Shown in pieces: positions 18,742 through 28,195 of a stretch of DNA of 64,000 nucleotides. The position numbers and the translations under genes are program-made. The notes beneath the pieces were generated by a model. That model was not told where the DNA came from. It saw only the letters and a list, made by a program, of their open reading frames with translations, and did no database searches. Numbering within the stretch: the first letter of the stretch is position 1; every line of letters starts with the position of its first letter. The DNA is from CAZPHI01 sp964586425 (GTDB lineage Bacteria > Bacillota > Clostridia > Lachnospirales > Lachnospiraceae), in assembly GCA_964586425.1 (NCBI GenBank), contig CAZPHI010000001.1, forward strand, positions 92,334 to 156,333, written 5' to 3'.

Positions 18742-21171
18742 TTATTTGACAACAATATTCATAATCTTGCCTTTAACATAGATCTCTTTAACAATTGTTT
18801 TATCCTTAATTGCATTAGCAACTGATGCTACTGCTTTAGCTTTTTCTTTAACAGATGCTTCATCTTCATCAAGTGCTATTGAAACCGTTCCCTTAACCTT
18901 ACCGTTAACCTGAACACCGATTTCAATTGTATTCTCAATTGTTGAAGCTTCATCATACTCTGGCCATTTTTCGTATGCAATTGTCTCATTATGTCCTAAT
19001 AACTGCCATAACTCTTCACCAACGTGAGGACAGATACATGAGAACATCTTAATAAAACCTTCTGCATAAGAACGAGGACACTTGCCTGCTTTAACAGCTG
19101 CATTCATGAATATCATCATCTGACTGATTGCTGTATTGAATCCTAAGTTCTCAAAATCAGCTGTAACCTTCTTAACAGTCTGATGATATACCTTAGTAAG
19201 TGTATCATCATTATCATCAGTAAGATTTTCTTCATTAGTGAAGTAATTCCATACCTTACCTATGAATCTTCTTGCGCCTTCAACACCCTGCTGGCTCCAT
19301 GGTTTTGAAGCTTCAAGAGGTCCCATGAACATCTCATAGAGACGAAGTGTATCTGCACCGTAATCTTTAACAATATCACTTGGATTAATAACGAATTCAG
19401 GGAAACGTTTACCCATCTTAATACCGTTAGAACCAAGAATCATACCCTGATGAACAAGCTTCTTGAATGGTTCCTTTACAGGTGATAAGCCTTTTTTATA
19501 AAGGTACTGATTCCAGATTCTTGAATACATAAGATGACCAACTGCATGCTCTGGTCCACCAATATACAAATCAACTGGCATCCAATGTTTGAGTAATTCC
19601 TGATTAGCGAATTCATTATCATTATCCGGATCAATATAGCGAAGATAATACCAGCTTGAACCAGCACTACCAGGCATTGTAGAAGTCTCTCTCTTGCCCT
19701 TGACACCATTATTATTATTATTATACTGTTTCCATTCTGTTGCATTCTCAAGTGGTGCCTGTCCGTTCTTACCTTTGTAATCTTCAAGTTCTGGTAAGAT
19801 TAATGGGAGCTCTTCATCAGCTAATACATGAATCTTTCCATCCTCTTCATATACAACAGGAACAGGTTCGCCCCAGTATCTCTGTCTTGCGAAAATCCAC
19901 TCTCTAAAGTGATAATTAACTTTCTTTTCCGCAACACCCATCTTAACTAATTTATCTGTAATAGCTTCTTTTGCTTCCTCAACTGTAAGACCTGTGAACT
20001 CTTCTGAATTAATTAACTTACAGCCTTTTCCAAGATAATCGCCCTTTTCAAATGCTTTCGCGCTAACATCAGCGCCTTCAATAACCTGAATCATAGGAAT
20101 CTTATGAACGATTGCATATTCAAAATCTCTCTGATCATGTGATGGAACAGCCATTACTGCGCCTGTACCATAATTAGCAAGTACGAAATCACCAATGAAT
20201 AATGGAACTTCACGTCCGTTAACAGGATTAACTGCGTAGATACCCTTTAACTGACATCCTGATTTTGTCTTATTAAGTTCAGTACGATCCATATCATTCT
20301 TCTTTAATGTCTCGTTAATATAAGCCTGAACTTCTTCTTTATTCTCAACTCTTGGCATAAGATCCTGAACAGTCTTTCCGTCTGGAGCAAGTACCATAAA
20401 TGTAATACCATAGATTGTTTCAATACATGTTGTATAGATAGAGAAATCTCCACCACCAACAATATTGAATTTGACCTGAACACCTTCTGATTTGCCAATC
20501 CAATGTCTCTGCATCTCTTTTGTTGATTCTGGCCAATCTATCTCATCAAGTCCAGAAAGAAGTGTCTCAGCGAATGCTGGCTGATCAATTACCCACTGTT
20601 TCATATTCTTACGAACAACAGGGAATCCACCACGCTCTGATTTACCGTCAATTACCTCATCATTAGAGAGAACTGTACCTAATTCTTCACACCAGTTAAC
20701 TGGCATATCAATGTACTTGGCATATCCATCAAGATAGAGATTCTTGAATATCCACTGTGTCCATTTGTAGAACTTAGGGTCACTTGTCGCAAGCATTTTC
20801 GACCAATCATAATCAAAACCTAATTCCTTCAGCTGGCCTGTGAATGTCTCAATATTCTTCTGCGTAAATCCATTAGGATGATTACCAGTACTAACTGCAT
20901 ACTGCTCAGCTGGAAGACCAAATGAATCATAACCCATTGGATGTAATACATTATATCCCTGCATTCTCTTCATTCTTGATGTAATATCGGTTGCTGTATA
21001 TCCTTCCGGATGTCCTGCGTGAAGACCTACACCTGATGGATAAGGGAACATATCAAGTACATAGTACTTAGGTTTGCTAAAATCCCATACATCAGTTTTG
21101 AATGTCTGATTCTCCTCCCAGTATTTTTGCCATTTTTTCTCAATTACTTTCGAGTTGTAAACTTTTTCCAT
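18742..21171 (-). CDS. leuS: Leucyl-tRNA synthetase
   Basis: Class Ia synthetase for leucine, 809 residues. The HIGH-type motif is in 'YPSGVGLHAGHPEGYTATD' near residues 44-62, the CP1 editing domain contains 'GTGAVMAVPSHDQRDFEYA', and 'MPGSAGSSWYYLRY' is the usual LeuS landmark. The KMSKS loop reads KMGKR ('GSNGIKMGKRFPEF'), a variant I associate with some Clostridia. The ATG at 21171 lies 5 bases after GGAGG. A terminator-like hairpin (21199-21233) lies just upstream; no T-box motif was found in that leader. Confidence 0.96.
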   Translation of the reverse strand: MEKVYNSKVIEKKWQKYWEENQTFKTDVWDFSKPKYYVLDMFPYPSGVGLHAGHPEGYTATDITSRMKRMQGYNVLHPMGYDSFGLPAEQYAVSTGNHPNGFTQKNIETFTGQLKELGFDYDWSKMLATSDPKFYKWTQWIFKNLYLDGYAKYIDMPVNWCEELGTVLSNDEVIDGKSERGGFPVVRKNMKQWVIDQPAFAETLLSGLDEIDWPESTKEMQRHWIGKSEGVQVKFNIVGGGDFSIYTTCIETIYGITFMVLAPDGKTVQDLMPRVENKEEVQAYINETLKKNDMDRTELNKTKSGCQLKGIYAVNPVNGREVPLFIGDFVLANYGTGAVMAVPSHDQRDFEYAIVHKIPMIQVIEGADVSAKAFEKGDYLGKGCKLINSEEFTGLTVEEAKEAITDKLVKMGVAEKKVNYHFREWIFARQRYWGEPVPVVYEEDGKIHVLADEELPLILPELEDYKGKNGQAPLENATEWKQYNNNNNGVKGKRETSTMPGSAGSSWYYLRYIDPDNDNEFANQELLKHWMPVDLYIGGPEHAVGHLMYSRIWNQYLYKKGLSPVKEPFKKLVHQGMILGSNGIKMGKRFPEFVINPSDIVKDYGADTLRLYEMFMGPLEASKPWSQQGVEGARRFIGKVWNYFTNEENLTDDNDDTLTKVYHQTVKKVTADFENLGFNTAISQMMIFMNAAVKAGKCPRSYAEGFIKMFSCICPHVGEELWQLLGHNETIAYEKWPEYDEASTIENTIEIGVQVNGKVKGTVSIALDEDEASVKEKAKAVASVANAIKDKTIVKEIYVKGKIMNIVVK

Positions 21172-21198
21172 AACTTCCTCCATTATTTAAAAATACAT

Positions 21199-21233
21199 AA
21201 AAAACCTCTCGCCCCATAACATCGAGGCGAAAG
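21199..21233 (-). terminator. Terminator between the small membrane protein gene and leuS
   Basis: Minus strand: CTTTCGCCTC pairs with GGGGCGAGAG across an 8-base loop (10 pairs with G-U), followed by GTTTTTT. It lies 20 bases after the small gene and 28 bases before the leuS start, so leuS would depend on read-through or a weak local promoter. Confidence 0.7.
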
Positions 21234-21253
21234 ATTGTAATTTTACAATAGTT

Positions 21254-21439
21254 TTATTGATTATTCGATGTCGCATCAATCTGCTCGAATGTATCTTCCT
21301 TTGCAGCCTTCTTAGCATCACTACGCTTGCGAAGATTCTTTCCTATAATTACTGCTAATGTAATTAACCCACACATAATGATAAATACTACTATTTCATA
21401 TATAATCTCTCCAACTAACATACTAAGCATTGGTATCAT
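21254..21439 (-). CDS. Small single-pass membrane protein
   Basis: 61 residues: one hydrophobic helix at about residues 8-33, then a basic 'GKNLRKRSDAKKAAKE' stretch and a polar tail. A perfect GGAGG sits 7 bases before the ATG, so it is a real gene. Similar short Lachnospiraceae proteins exist in databases under the misleading name 'vanadium nitrogenase'; I assign no function. Upstream, TATAAT (21470-21465) preceded by a weak -35 may be its promoter. Confidence 0.7.
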   Translation of the reverse strand: MIPMLSMLVGEIIYEIVVFIIMCGLITLAVIIGKNLRKRSDAKKAAKEDTFEQIDATSNNQ

Positions 21440-21570
21440 ATCTTAACCTCCATATATAATTCATATTATAGTACATCTTCAAAATACAAAACTATATGTA
21501 TTCTAACACATTGTTTAAACTGTAGCAATTAATTTACAACTAATTTCAAAAAATATTTTTATAAATGCTG

Positions 21571-21599
21571 TTGACATAATTCACGCTATGACATATTAT
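21571..21599 (+). promoter_or_regulatory. Consensus promoter of the GntR/ABC operon
   Basis: TTGACA (21571-21576), 17-base spacer, TATTAT (21594-21599). An operator-like inverted repeat begins 10 bases downstream. Confidence 0.85.
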
Positions 21600-21608
21600 A
21601 AGTTTAAC

Positions 21609-21635
21609 AACTGTATTAGTGCACATAGTACAGTT
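21609..21635 (+). promoter_or_regulatory. Candidate YtrA-type operator
   Basis: AACTGTA - 13 bases - TACAGTT, a perfect 7-bp inverted repeat placed at the expected transcription start. It matches in layout the AGTGTA-N13-TACACT operator that I recall for Bacillus YtrA. It would let the GntR protein encoded just downstream repress its own operon. Confidence 0.6.
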
Positions 21636-21708
21636 AGAAATTATCGATAATTAAAACAATAAGCAACGAATGCTACACGCAATGAATGCTAAAGAAATGG
21701 AGGAATCA

Positions 21709-22080
21709 ATGTTCAATATAGACATTATGTCACGAAGCCCCGTATATGAACAGATAATCAAACAGGCACAGGACTTTATATTAACGGGATTATTAAAGCC
21801 TAATGATAAGATGCCTTCAGTACGAAGTCTATCCGTATCACTTGCTATCAATCCTAATACTATTCAAAAAGCATACAGTGAATTAGATCGTATGAAGATT
21901 ATATATACGGTGCCTGGTAAAGGCTCATTTGTATCAGAAGATGCTCAGGCTATTCTTCATTCTTCGCAATATGGCAAACTAACAAACTTTGAGAATACAG
22001 TACATGACTTTAAGCTTGCTGGTATTCCAAAAGAAGAATTACAAAAAATAATAAGTAAAATATATGAAGAAGGGAAATAA
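21709..22080 (+). CDS. GntR-family regulator, YtrA subfamily
   Basis: 123-residue repressor. Winged-helix GntR domain at about residues 10-75 ('RSPVYEQIIKQAQDFILTGLLKPNDKMPSVRSLS', 'NPNTIQKAYSELDRMKIIYTVPGKGSFV') followed by a short helical tail only, which is the YtrA subfamily layout with no large effector domain. The ATG at 21709 is 5 bases after GGAGG; 13 upstream codons were dropped. It is followed after 3 bases by the ABC ATPase gene, as in YtrA operons that respond to cell-envelope antibiotics. Confidence 0.88.
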   Translation: MFNIDIMSRSPVYEQIIKQAQDFILTGLLKPNDKMPSVRSLSVSLAINPNTIQKAYSELDRMKIIYTVPGKGSFVSEDAQAILHSSQYGKLTNFENTVHDFKLAGIPKEELQKIISKIYEEGK

Positions 22081-22083
22081 CAG

Positions 22084-23016
22084 ATGATTGAAATTAATAA
22101 TATTACTAAATCATTCGACGATTTTACAGCATTAAATAATGTAACCTGCAGAATTAATGACGGCTGCATATATGGCATGGTTGGTTCTAACGGTGCCGGT
22201 AAATCAACATTCTTAAGAGTACTAACAGGAATATACAAAGCTGATAACGGTGAGGTTCTATATGACGGAGCCAATGTATACGATAATCCAGCAGTTAAGG
22301 AACAGTTGGTATTCGTTGCTGATGAATTATTCTTCCTGCCAGGTGCATCAATGAAAAAAATGGCTGAATACTACAGTACAATTTATGAAGCATTTGACAA
22401 TAAAAGATTCGAACACCTGACCAAAGAATTCAAGCTTGACCCTAAGAAAGCTATCTCCTCTTTCTCAAAAGGAATGAAGCGTCAGGCTGCAATAATACTC
22501 GCTCTATCAGCAAAGCCAAAGTATCTTTTCTTTGATGAGACATTCGACGGACTTGATCCAGTAATGCGACTTCTTGTCAAAAAACTTATATGCAAGGATG
22601 TAGCCGATTACAACGCTACCGCAATAATCACGTCTCATTCTCTACGTGAATTAGAAGACATCTGCGATCATCTCGCACTTCTACACAAAGGCGGTCTTGT
22701 TCTCGACAGTGACATAATCAATCTAAAGACATCACAATTCAAGGTACAGATTGGATTTGGAGATGTATTTGACAAGGAACGTTTTAATGGCTTGGATATT
22801 ACCAGATACCAGCAGGAAGGTTCAATCGCTAATATGATTATTAATGGTGACCATGATGAAACACTTCGTTTGCTGCAGGATATGAATCCTCTTATCCTTG
22901 ACGTTCTACCACTTACGCTTGAAGAGATATTCACTTATGAGATGGAATCATTAGGCTATGAATTCGATATTGACATCGACCAGTCAGAAACAACAGGAGG
23001 AAGTAATAATGAATAA
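22084..23016 (+). CDS. ABC transporter ATP-binding protein (YtrB-like)
   Basis: 310-residue ATPase. Walker A 'GSNGAGKST' near residues 37-45, signature 'SSFSKGMKRQ' (a degenerate LSGGQ as in other YtrB-like proteins), Walker B 'YLFFDETFDGLD', H-loop 'IITSHS'. The last 80 residues form the C-terminal extension of this subfamily. It overlaps the permease start by 8 bases. Probably exports or senses an envelope-active compound; no substrate can be named. Confidence 0.9.
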   Translation: MIEINNITKSFDDFTALNNVTCRINDGCIYGMVGSNGAGKSTFLRVLTGIYKADNGEVLYDGANVYDNPAVKEQLVFVADELFFLPGASMKKMAEYYSTIYEAFDNKRFEHLTKEFKLDPKKAISSFSKGMKRQAAIILALSAKPKYLFFDETFDGLDPVMRLLVKKLICKDVADYNATAIITSHSLRELEDICDHLALLHKGGLVLDSDIINLKTSQFKVQIGFGDVFDKERFNGLDITRYQQEGSIANMIINGDHDETLRLLQDMNPLILDVLPLTLEEIFTYEMESLGYEFDIDIDQSETTGGSNNE

Positions 23017-25141
23017 AAAGAACAATTTCAATCTTAAGCTTTATCTCGCAACTTTGCAACAAATAAAAAGCATTATAATTATTGCATCCGTATTAATTGT
23101 TGCTATATCAATTTTTATTCCTGTGCAAGAATATATGTCAATTCAGGAAGCAATAAAATCAGCTGCTAATTCTGGTGTCAATACAGACCTTTCTAACTTC
23201 TTTATGTTTGATTATAATGCACCACGATCAACTGTTTACCTCTTATTAATTATGGTACTTCTAGCACCTTTGTTGTCTCTGTTTTGCTGGCATTATCTTA
23301 CTAAAAGAAATACAAGTGACTTCTATCACTCACTTCCTTATACAAGAAGATGTCTTTATATAACACAGACACTTGCAATAATATCTGTTTTAGTTGTAGT
23401 AACAATGCTCTCTCTTATTGCATCGTTAATTTGCTATAAAGCATTTAGCGCATATATTAATATAGAGATTCCAGCACTAATCAAAATGCATATTGGAATA
23501 TTATGTGCTTCCATTCTATGCAGTCAGGCAATAGCTATTGGCTGTTTTATTACAGGAACTGTATTCTCTAACATTATTGCATCCGGGCTGATTATATTCT
23601 TCCCAAGATTTTTGCTTACTATCACTTTGACTGTAATAACTTCAGCTGTAGCCATTCTTTCAAGTGAGAATTTTCTTCCGCTGCTTGATAATCAGTACAA
23701 TTGCATAACATCAGTAGTCTTGACGTCACTTACCAACAGCAACCGTTGGTACACAGGACTTCTAAGTGTATCATCACAATTATATACAATTGCACTTGCA
23801 TTAATATATATGGTAATTGCTGGTGTACTTTTTGTCAAAAGGAAGAGCGAATCAGCCACTAAGGCCGCTCCAAGCAAGATAACAGGTGCTATAATCCGTG
23901 TAGTTATTGCAATTACGATATGTATGTTTGCTGTATTAACTATAATTTCCAATGAATATCATGGTGGTTCAGGTGATAGCTATCTTACCGTAACTATCTC
24001 AGTTGCTGTTATTGCAGCACTTGCGGTATTCCTTTACGAGGGCATTGCTAACAAATCCGTTAAAATCATTCGCCATTGTATTCCATCAATTGTAATAGCT
24101 TATGCCGTATCAGTAATCATATATTTTTCGATAAATGCTTTTATCGGTTATGTAGGTAGCTATAATCCTGAAATCAATGATATTAATTATGTGACCGTTG
24201 CGCCATCTAGTGATTCTTCTTCTGTTAGTTACGGATATACAACAAGTTCTGATGCAGTACACGAACTTAGCGAATTCTACACTTCAAAGATTAAAATAAC
24301 TGATACAAAAATATATACACTTATGAAGGATGCCTTATCAAACAATCAGGAACATCTCTATGAAGACTACTCGTTCAGTTATTATGCAAACGATAATAAT
24401 CTTAAGCCATACAAATTCATGATTCGTTCCAACGGAATGTCACATTACCGTATAATATACCTATCTCAAGATGAGATTAAGGAGATTTCAACTTTACTTA
24501 ATAATAACGCTGAATATCAGAACGCTTATAGAACTCTTCCGGATTACGATAATTCAACTATAGACATTGCTGGTGGAAGCTCTGAAGCATTTACTCCTGA
24601 AAGAGCAAAAGAGATATATACAACTTTACAAAAAGAATACAAAGAAGCTGATTTTCAGAATATACTGCTAAACAATTCATGTAATACAAATATGCGCAAT
24701 ATTATCATTACAACATATATTGATGGTGTCAAATACTGCCGCACTATTCCTATAACATCATATCTTCCAGAGACACTTACTGCCACCTTTAATGCGCTGA
24801 ACCAGCATGCTGTCTCAACAGGGTATATAAGTGAAATCAAGGATTTGTTACAGGATGCAATTAATGGTGAAACAAGTACCAATGAGAATGCACAGCGTCT
24901 GTACTTCCTATTCTTTAGTGATACATTCGATACACGAAACAGTATCTCAATCAGTGATTACATTAAGACTAATCCTGACAAAGGTATAGAAACACTAAAA
25001 CTTATATATAATAAGCTTGATAACTGTGATAAAAACAATCATTACGACTTCAATGATAATTCAATAATGGTATGCTATACACGAAAAAGTCCAGATAAAT
25101 CTACTTCATCAACATATCTATCAATCTATATTGAATACTAA
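23009..25141 (+). CDS. ABC transporter permease with large C-terminal extracytoplasmic part
   Basis: 710 residues. About ten hydrophobic helices occupy residues 15-400, including 'SIIIIASVLIVAISIFIPV', 'VYLLLIMVLLAPLLSLFCW' and pairs near 300-400. The last 300 residues are polar and probably outside the membrane, like DUF6449-type permeases of Lachnospiraceae. The true ATG is at 23009, 7 bases after AGGAGG. Forms one transporter with the preceding ATPase, under the GntR regulator. Confidence 0.82.
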   Translation: MNKKNNFNLKLYLATLQQIKSIIIIASVLIVAISIFIPVQEYMSIQEAIKSAANSGVNTDLSNFFMFDYNAPRSTVYLLLIMVLLAPLLSLFCWHYLTKRNTSDFYHSLPYTRRCLYITQTLAIISVLVVVTMLSLIASLICYKAFSAYINIEIPALIKMHIGILCASILCSQAIAIGCFITGTVFSNIIASGLIIFFPRFLLTITLTVITSAVAILSSENFLPLLDNQYNCITSVVLTSLTNSNRWYTGLLSVSSQLYTIALALIYMVIAGVLFVKRKSESATKAAPSKITGAIIRVVIAITICMFAVLTIISNEYHGGSGDSYLTVTISVAVIAALAVFLYEGIANKSVKIIRHCIPSIVIAYAVSVIIYFSINAFIGYVGSYNPEINDINYVTVAPSSDSSSVSYGYTTSSDAVHELSEFYTSKIKITDTKIYTLMKDALSNNQEHLYEDYSFSYYANDNNLKPYKFMIRSNGMSHYRIIYLSQDEIKEISTLLNNNAEYQNAYRTLPDYDNSTIDIAGGSSEAFTPERAKEIYTTLQKEYKEADFQNILLNNSCNTNMRNIIITTYIDGVKYCRTIPITSYLPETLTATFNALNQHAVSTGYISEIKDLLQDAINGETSTNENAQRLYFLFFSDTFDTRNSISISDYIKTNPDKGIETLKLIYNKLDNCDKNNHYDFNDNSIMVCYTRKSPDKSTSSTYLSIYIEY

Positions 25142-25160
25142 TTGGTAATTACAACATAAT

Positions 25161-25199
25161 TGGCCGGCCACCGAACTATATACATTCGATGACCGGCCA
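25161..25199. terminator. Long GC-rich hairpin between convergent genes
   Basis: TGGCCGG.CA.CGAA pairs with TTCG.TG.CCGGCCA across a short AT loop. It lies between the plus-strand permease and the minus-strand MutS-like gene and probably ends both transcripts, although no strong T-run follows either side. Confidence 0.65.
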
Positions 25200-25232
25200 T
25201 TATTGCCTTCATATCTAATTCAATTTATAATT

Positions 25233-26927
25233 TTACAATTTCTCCCATTCACCTGATTTGATGAATGTCTCAGCCATATCTTCAGAAGCTTTAATAATCT
25301 TATCTTCATAACCGATTATGCCTAATAGTTTGATAGCATTCCTATTAGTTGCTCTTCCATCAAACAATGTATAATTGAAATGAATATCATTATCTGAGAT
25401 ATCTTCCTGAAAGTGAAAATTATTGTAACATTTCTCAAGAATATACGTAAGTTCAATATCATGAGTAGCTGCAAAACATAATGAATTGCCGCATGACATA
25501 CTCTTTAATATCTGTGAAGATGCGGATATACGTTCTATTGTATTAGTTCCGCGAAGCACCTCATCAATAAAGCAAAGCACCGGCTGCTCACTATTCTTAA
25601 TACTATCAACAATTCTCTTAAGCGACTTAATCTCGACCATAAAGTAACTCTCACTGCCACTTAGATTATCCTGTAAAGCCATTGAAGTCATAATTCTAAA
25701 GAAAGAACCCCTGTATCTCTCTGAAACTGAGGTATATATAGTCTGCGATAATATTGCATTAATTGCAACGGTCTTTAAGAATGTTGACTTACCAGAAGCA
25801 TTGGAACCAGTCAAAAGCACAGCCTTATCAACACTTATCGAATTCGCTACCGGTTCACTGATAAGCGGATGATACAAATTAACTACATCAACCACCTTAC
25901 TATTATATACAAATTCAGGCTTGCAGTAATAAGGCATCAGCTGTCTAAATGAACCAATTGCAATACTACTCTCAATTGTACCCAAAGTATCAAACATATC
26001 AGTAATATCTTCCTGCCTATCGCTTAGAAGACGAACCATACTATTGAACTTCATCAAATCCCAATGTGTTATCATACAAAAATAATCAATGAATATTTCT
26101 GCAATAGAGCCACTTCCTGCGCCTGTACCTGCAAGCAGTGATGAATTTCTTCTAATGCTGGCAAATGTTTTCGCGAATCCTTTAAGCTTTGGATTATACT
26201 TATCCAATCCGCTAACCTTCAAATCACTTATGTCTTCTGAACAATTAATCATTCTAACAATTAATTTTACACAACTATAATAATTCTCAACCTTGGCTTT
26301 TTTCTTATAATAGTCTATTATGGCAAATCCCATTGCTCCTATAACAAGAATAATTCCAAGTGATGGATTAAATCCTATACAATACACAAGTGATGCAACA
26401 ATCAACACATTACACAATATATCTAACAAACTGCTTTCAGGCTCTAAATCCATAATTATATCAATATAATCAGATACCGAAACATTTCTTGCATAGCCTA
26501 AAGCAACGAACTTTTTCTGAACATTAATTCTATCATCTTCATTCTCCGTAAAGTACTCCGCAAGTCTGTCTCTTTCCTTTAATATCTCATCATTACTTTC
26601 GGGTGTTCTAAGCATTCTATATAGATATTCCTGTCCAACCGATGAATTAGTATTATTAATAAGTCCAAATACTTCATCCATGCTAAGGTCATTCCATGTT
26701 ATATCATCAACCGCATTCAGATTCTTATTCTTCTGTAATGTCTTATAGAATAATTTGGACATACGTTCATATTCTTCGTAACTGTTGCGATTCTTAGGAA
26801 CAGCTCCCCAGCTATTCTTTAACTTTTGATATATTTTTTTCTTGTTTCTAATATTGGTTGATATAGAGATATACGCTAATACAACTATTACACCTACACC
26901 AAAAACAATCCACTCAGTAATCTGCAT
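25233..26927 (-). CDS. Membrane-anchored MutS-like ATPase
   Basis: 564 residues. An N-terminal helix (residues 4-23) and a second hydrophobic pair (about 175-205, 'LLDILCNVLIVASLVYCIG...LGIILVIGAMGFAI') place it in the membrane. The C-terminal MutS ATPase domain has Walker A GSNASGKST at 374-382, 'SMALQDNLSGSESYFMVEI', Walker B FIDE at 453-456 followed by 'VLRGTNTIERI', and 'AATHDIEL'. It lacks the MutS mismatch-binding N-terminal domains. This architecture belongs to a MutS-related family with unknown role, distinct from MutS1/MutS2. Monocistronic, divergent from the DAHP synthase gene. Confidence 0.85.
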   Translation of the reverse strand: MQITEWIVFGVGVIVVLAYISISTNIRNKKKIYQKLKNSWGAVPKNRNSYEEYERMSKLFYKTLQKNKNLNAVDDITWNDLSMDEVFGLINNTNSSVGQEYLYRMLRTPESNDEILKERDRLAEYFTENEDDRINVQKKFVALGYARNVSVSDYIDIIMDLEPESSLLDILCNVLIVASLVYCIGFNPSLGIILVIGAMGFAIIDYYKKKAKVENYYSCVKLIVRMINCSEDISDLKVSGLDKYNPKLKGFAKTFASIRRNSSLLAGTGAGSGSIAEIFIDYFCMITHWDLMKFNSMVRLLSDRQEDITDMFDTLGTIESSIAIGSFRQLMPYYCKPEFVYNSKVVDVVNLYHPLISEPVANSISVDKAVLLTGSNASGKSTFLKTVAINAILSQTIYTSVSERYRGSFFRIMTSMALQDNLSGSESYFMVEIKSLKRIVDSIKNSEQPVLCFIDEVLRGTNTIERISASSQILKSMSCGNSLCFAATHDIELTYILEKCYNNFHFQEDISDNDIHFNYTLFDGRATNRNAIKLLGIIGYEDKIIKASEDMAETFIKSGEWEKL

Positions 26928-27017
26928 ACCTTAACTCCTTCTGCGCTCTCATATTTTATGAGATATATTTTTGTCACTAGTATCATATCATAAGAAAAAA
27001 TTAAATACAATGTAGTC

Positions 27018-27046
27018 TTTACTTTTGTGCACTAAAGTGTTACAAT
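27018..27046 (+). promoter_or_regulatory. Candidate promoter of the DAHP synthase gene
   Basis: TTTACT (27018-27023), 17-base spacer, TACAAT (27041-27046). It lies 66 bases before the start codon; no leader-peptide or T-box structure was recognised between them. Confidence 0.55.
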
Positions 27047-27111
27047 TTGATTGCACATTTGAAATAAAGAAAATAATACCTTACTATTTGAATAAGGTAC
27101 GGAGGATTAAT

Positions 27112-28140
27112 ATGAGTTTTAATTTTATCACAAAATTACCAATTCCAAAGGACATAAAAGCACAATATCCTGTATCAGAGGATCTTGTCAAAATCAAACA
27201 ACAAAGAGATATTGAAATAAAGGACATAATCACAGGAAAGTCAGACAAGTTCTTAGCGATTATTGGACCTTGTTCAGCTGATAACGAAGAAGCTGTAATG
27301 GATTATACACTTAGACTTACTAAGGTACAGGAAAAAATCAAAGATAAAGTAATCATTGTTCCAAGAATATATACTAATAAGCCAAGAACAACAGGTCTTG
27401 GTTACAAGGGAATGCTTCATCAACCAGATCCAGAAGGTAAGCCAGATCTTCTTAATGGACTAATTGCTATTAGAAAGATGCATCTTGATATATTACGTGA
27501 AACACATCTATCTACTGCAGATGAGATGCTTTATCCAGAGAACTTCTGGTATCTTGCTGATTTACTCTCATACGTTGCAGTTGGTGCACGTTCTGTTGAA
27601 GATCAACAGCATAGATTAACAGTCAGTGGTATGGATATTCCTGCTGGTATGAAGAATCCAACAAGTGGTGATATCTCAGTTATGCTTAACTCAGTTGTCG
27701 CAGCACAAAGCAGTCATACATTCATCTACAGAGGATGGGAAGTTAATACTTCTGGTAATGAATTAGCACACACAATACTTCGTGGTGCTGTTAATAAGCA
27801 TGGTCAGTGTATTCCAAATTACCATTATGAAGATCTCATCAGATTGCTTGCTATGTATAACGAAAGAGATTTAAAGAATCCAGCTGTAATAGTTGATGCT
27901 AACCACAGCAATTCTAATAAACAGTATGGTGAACAGGTACGAATCGTCAAGGAAGTTCTTCACAGCTGCCGTCATTCTCAGGACGTACGTAACCTTGTTA
28001 AAGGTGTAATGATTGAAAGTTATATTGAGCCAGGCTGCCAGAAAGTTGGCGATGGTGTATACGGCAAATCAATCACTGACCCTTGTCTTGGTTGGGATGA
28101 ATCAGAACGACTTCTCTATGATATAGCTGAATCACTTTAA
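27112..28140 (+). CDS. aroF: 3-deoxy-7-phosphoheptulonate synthase (DAHP synthase, class I)
   Basis: Joins phosphoenolpyruvate and erythrose 4-phosphate, first step of the shikimate route. 342 residues with the AroF/G/H features 'IIGPCSADNEEAVMDYTLRL', 'VPRIYTNKPRTTGLGYKGM', 'GARSVEDQQHR', 'MKNPTSGD' and 'VIVDANHSNSNKQY'. The ATG at 27112 follows GGAGG by 6 bases; the longer frame upstream was rejected. Which aromatic amino acid inhibits it cannot be told by eye, so the symbol is given in the general sense. A strong terminator follows. Confidence 0.93.
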   Translation: MSFNFITKLPIPKDIKAQYPVSEDLVKIKQQRDIEIKDIITGKSDKFLAIIGPCSADNEEAVMDYTLRLTKVQEKIKDKVIIVPRIYTNKPRTTGLGYKGMLHQPDPEGKPDLLNGLIAIRKMHLDILRETHLSTADEMLYPENFWYLADLLSYVAVGARSVEDQQHRLTVSGMDIPAGMKNPTSGDISVMLNSVVAAQSSHTFIYRGWEVNTSGNELAHTILRGAVNKHGQCIPNYHYEDLIRLLAMYNERDLKNPAVIVDANHSNSNKQYGEQVRIVKEVLHSCRHSQDVRNLVKGVMIESYIEPGCQKVGDGVYGKSITDPCLGWDESERLLYDIAESL

Positions 28141-28144
28141 TATT

Positions 28145-28194
28145 AAAAAGGTAACTACTAACCTATTATTCATAGGTATGTAGTTACCTTTTTT
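28145..28194. terminator. Bidirectional intrinsic terminator
   Basis: GGTAACTAC / GTAGTTACC with an inner ACCTAT/ATAGGT hairpin, an A-run on the left and TTTTTT on the right. It ends the DAHP synthase transcript on the plus strand and the LytTR/ABC operon on the minus strand. Confidence 0.9.
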
Positions 28195-28195
28195 A

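Noticed and set aside
21184..21253. T-box leader for leuS
   Set aside because: The hairpin fits a simple terminator; no GGTGGTACC-type core or specifier stem is present in the short leader.
28145..28194. Insertion-sequence terminal repeat
   Set aside because: A-run and T-run on the two sides of a GC-containing stem between convergent genes fit a bidirectional terminator.
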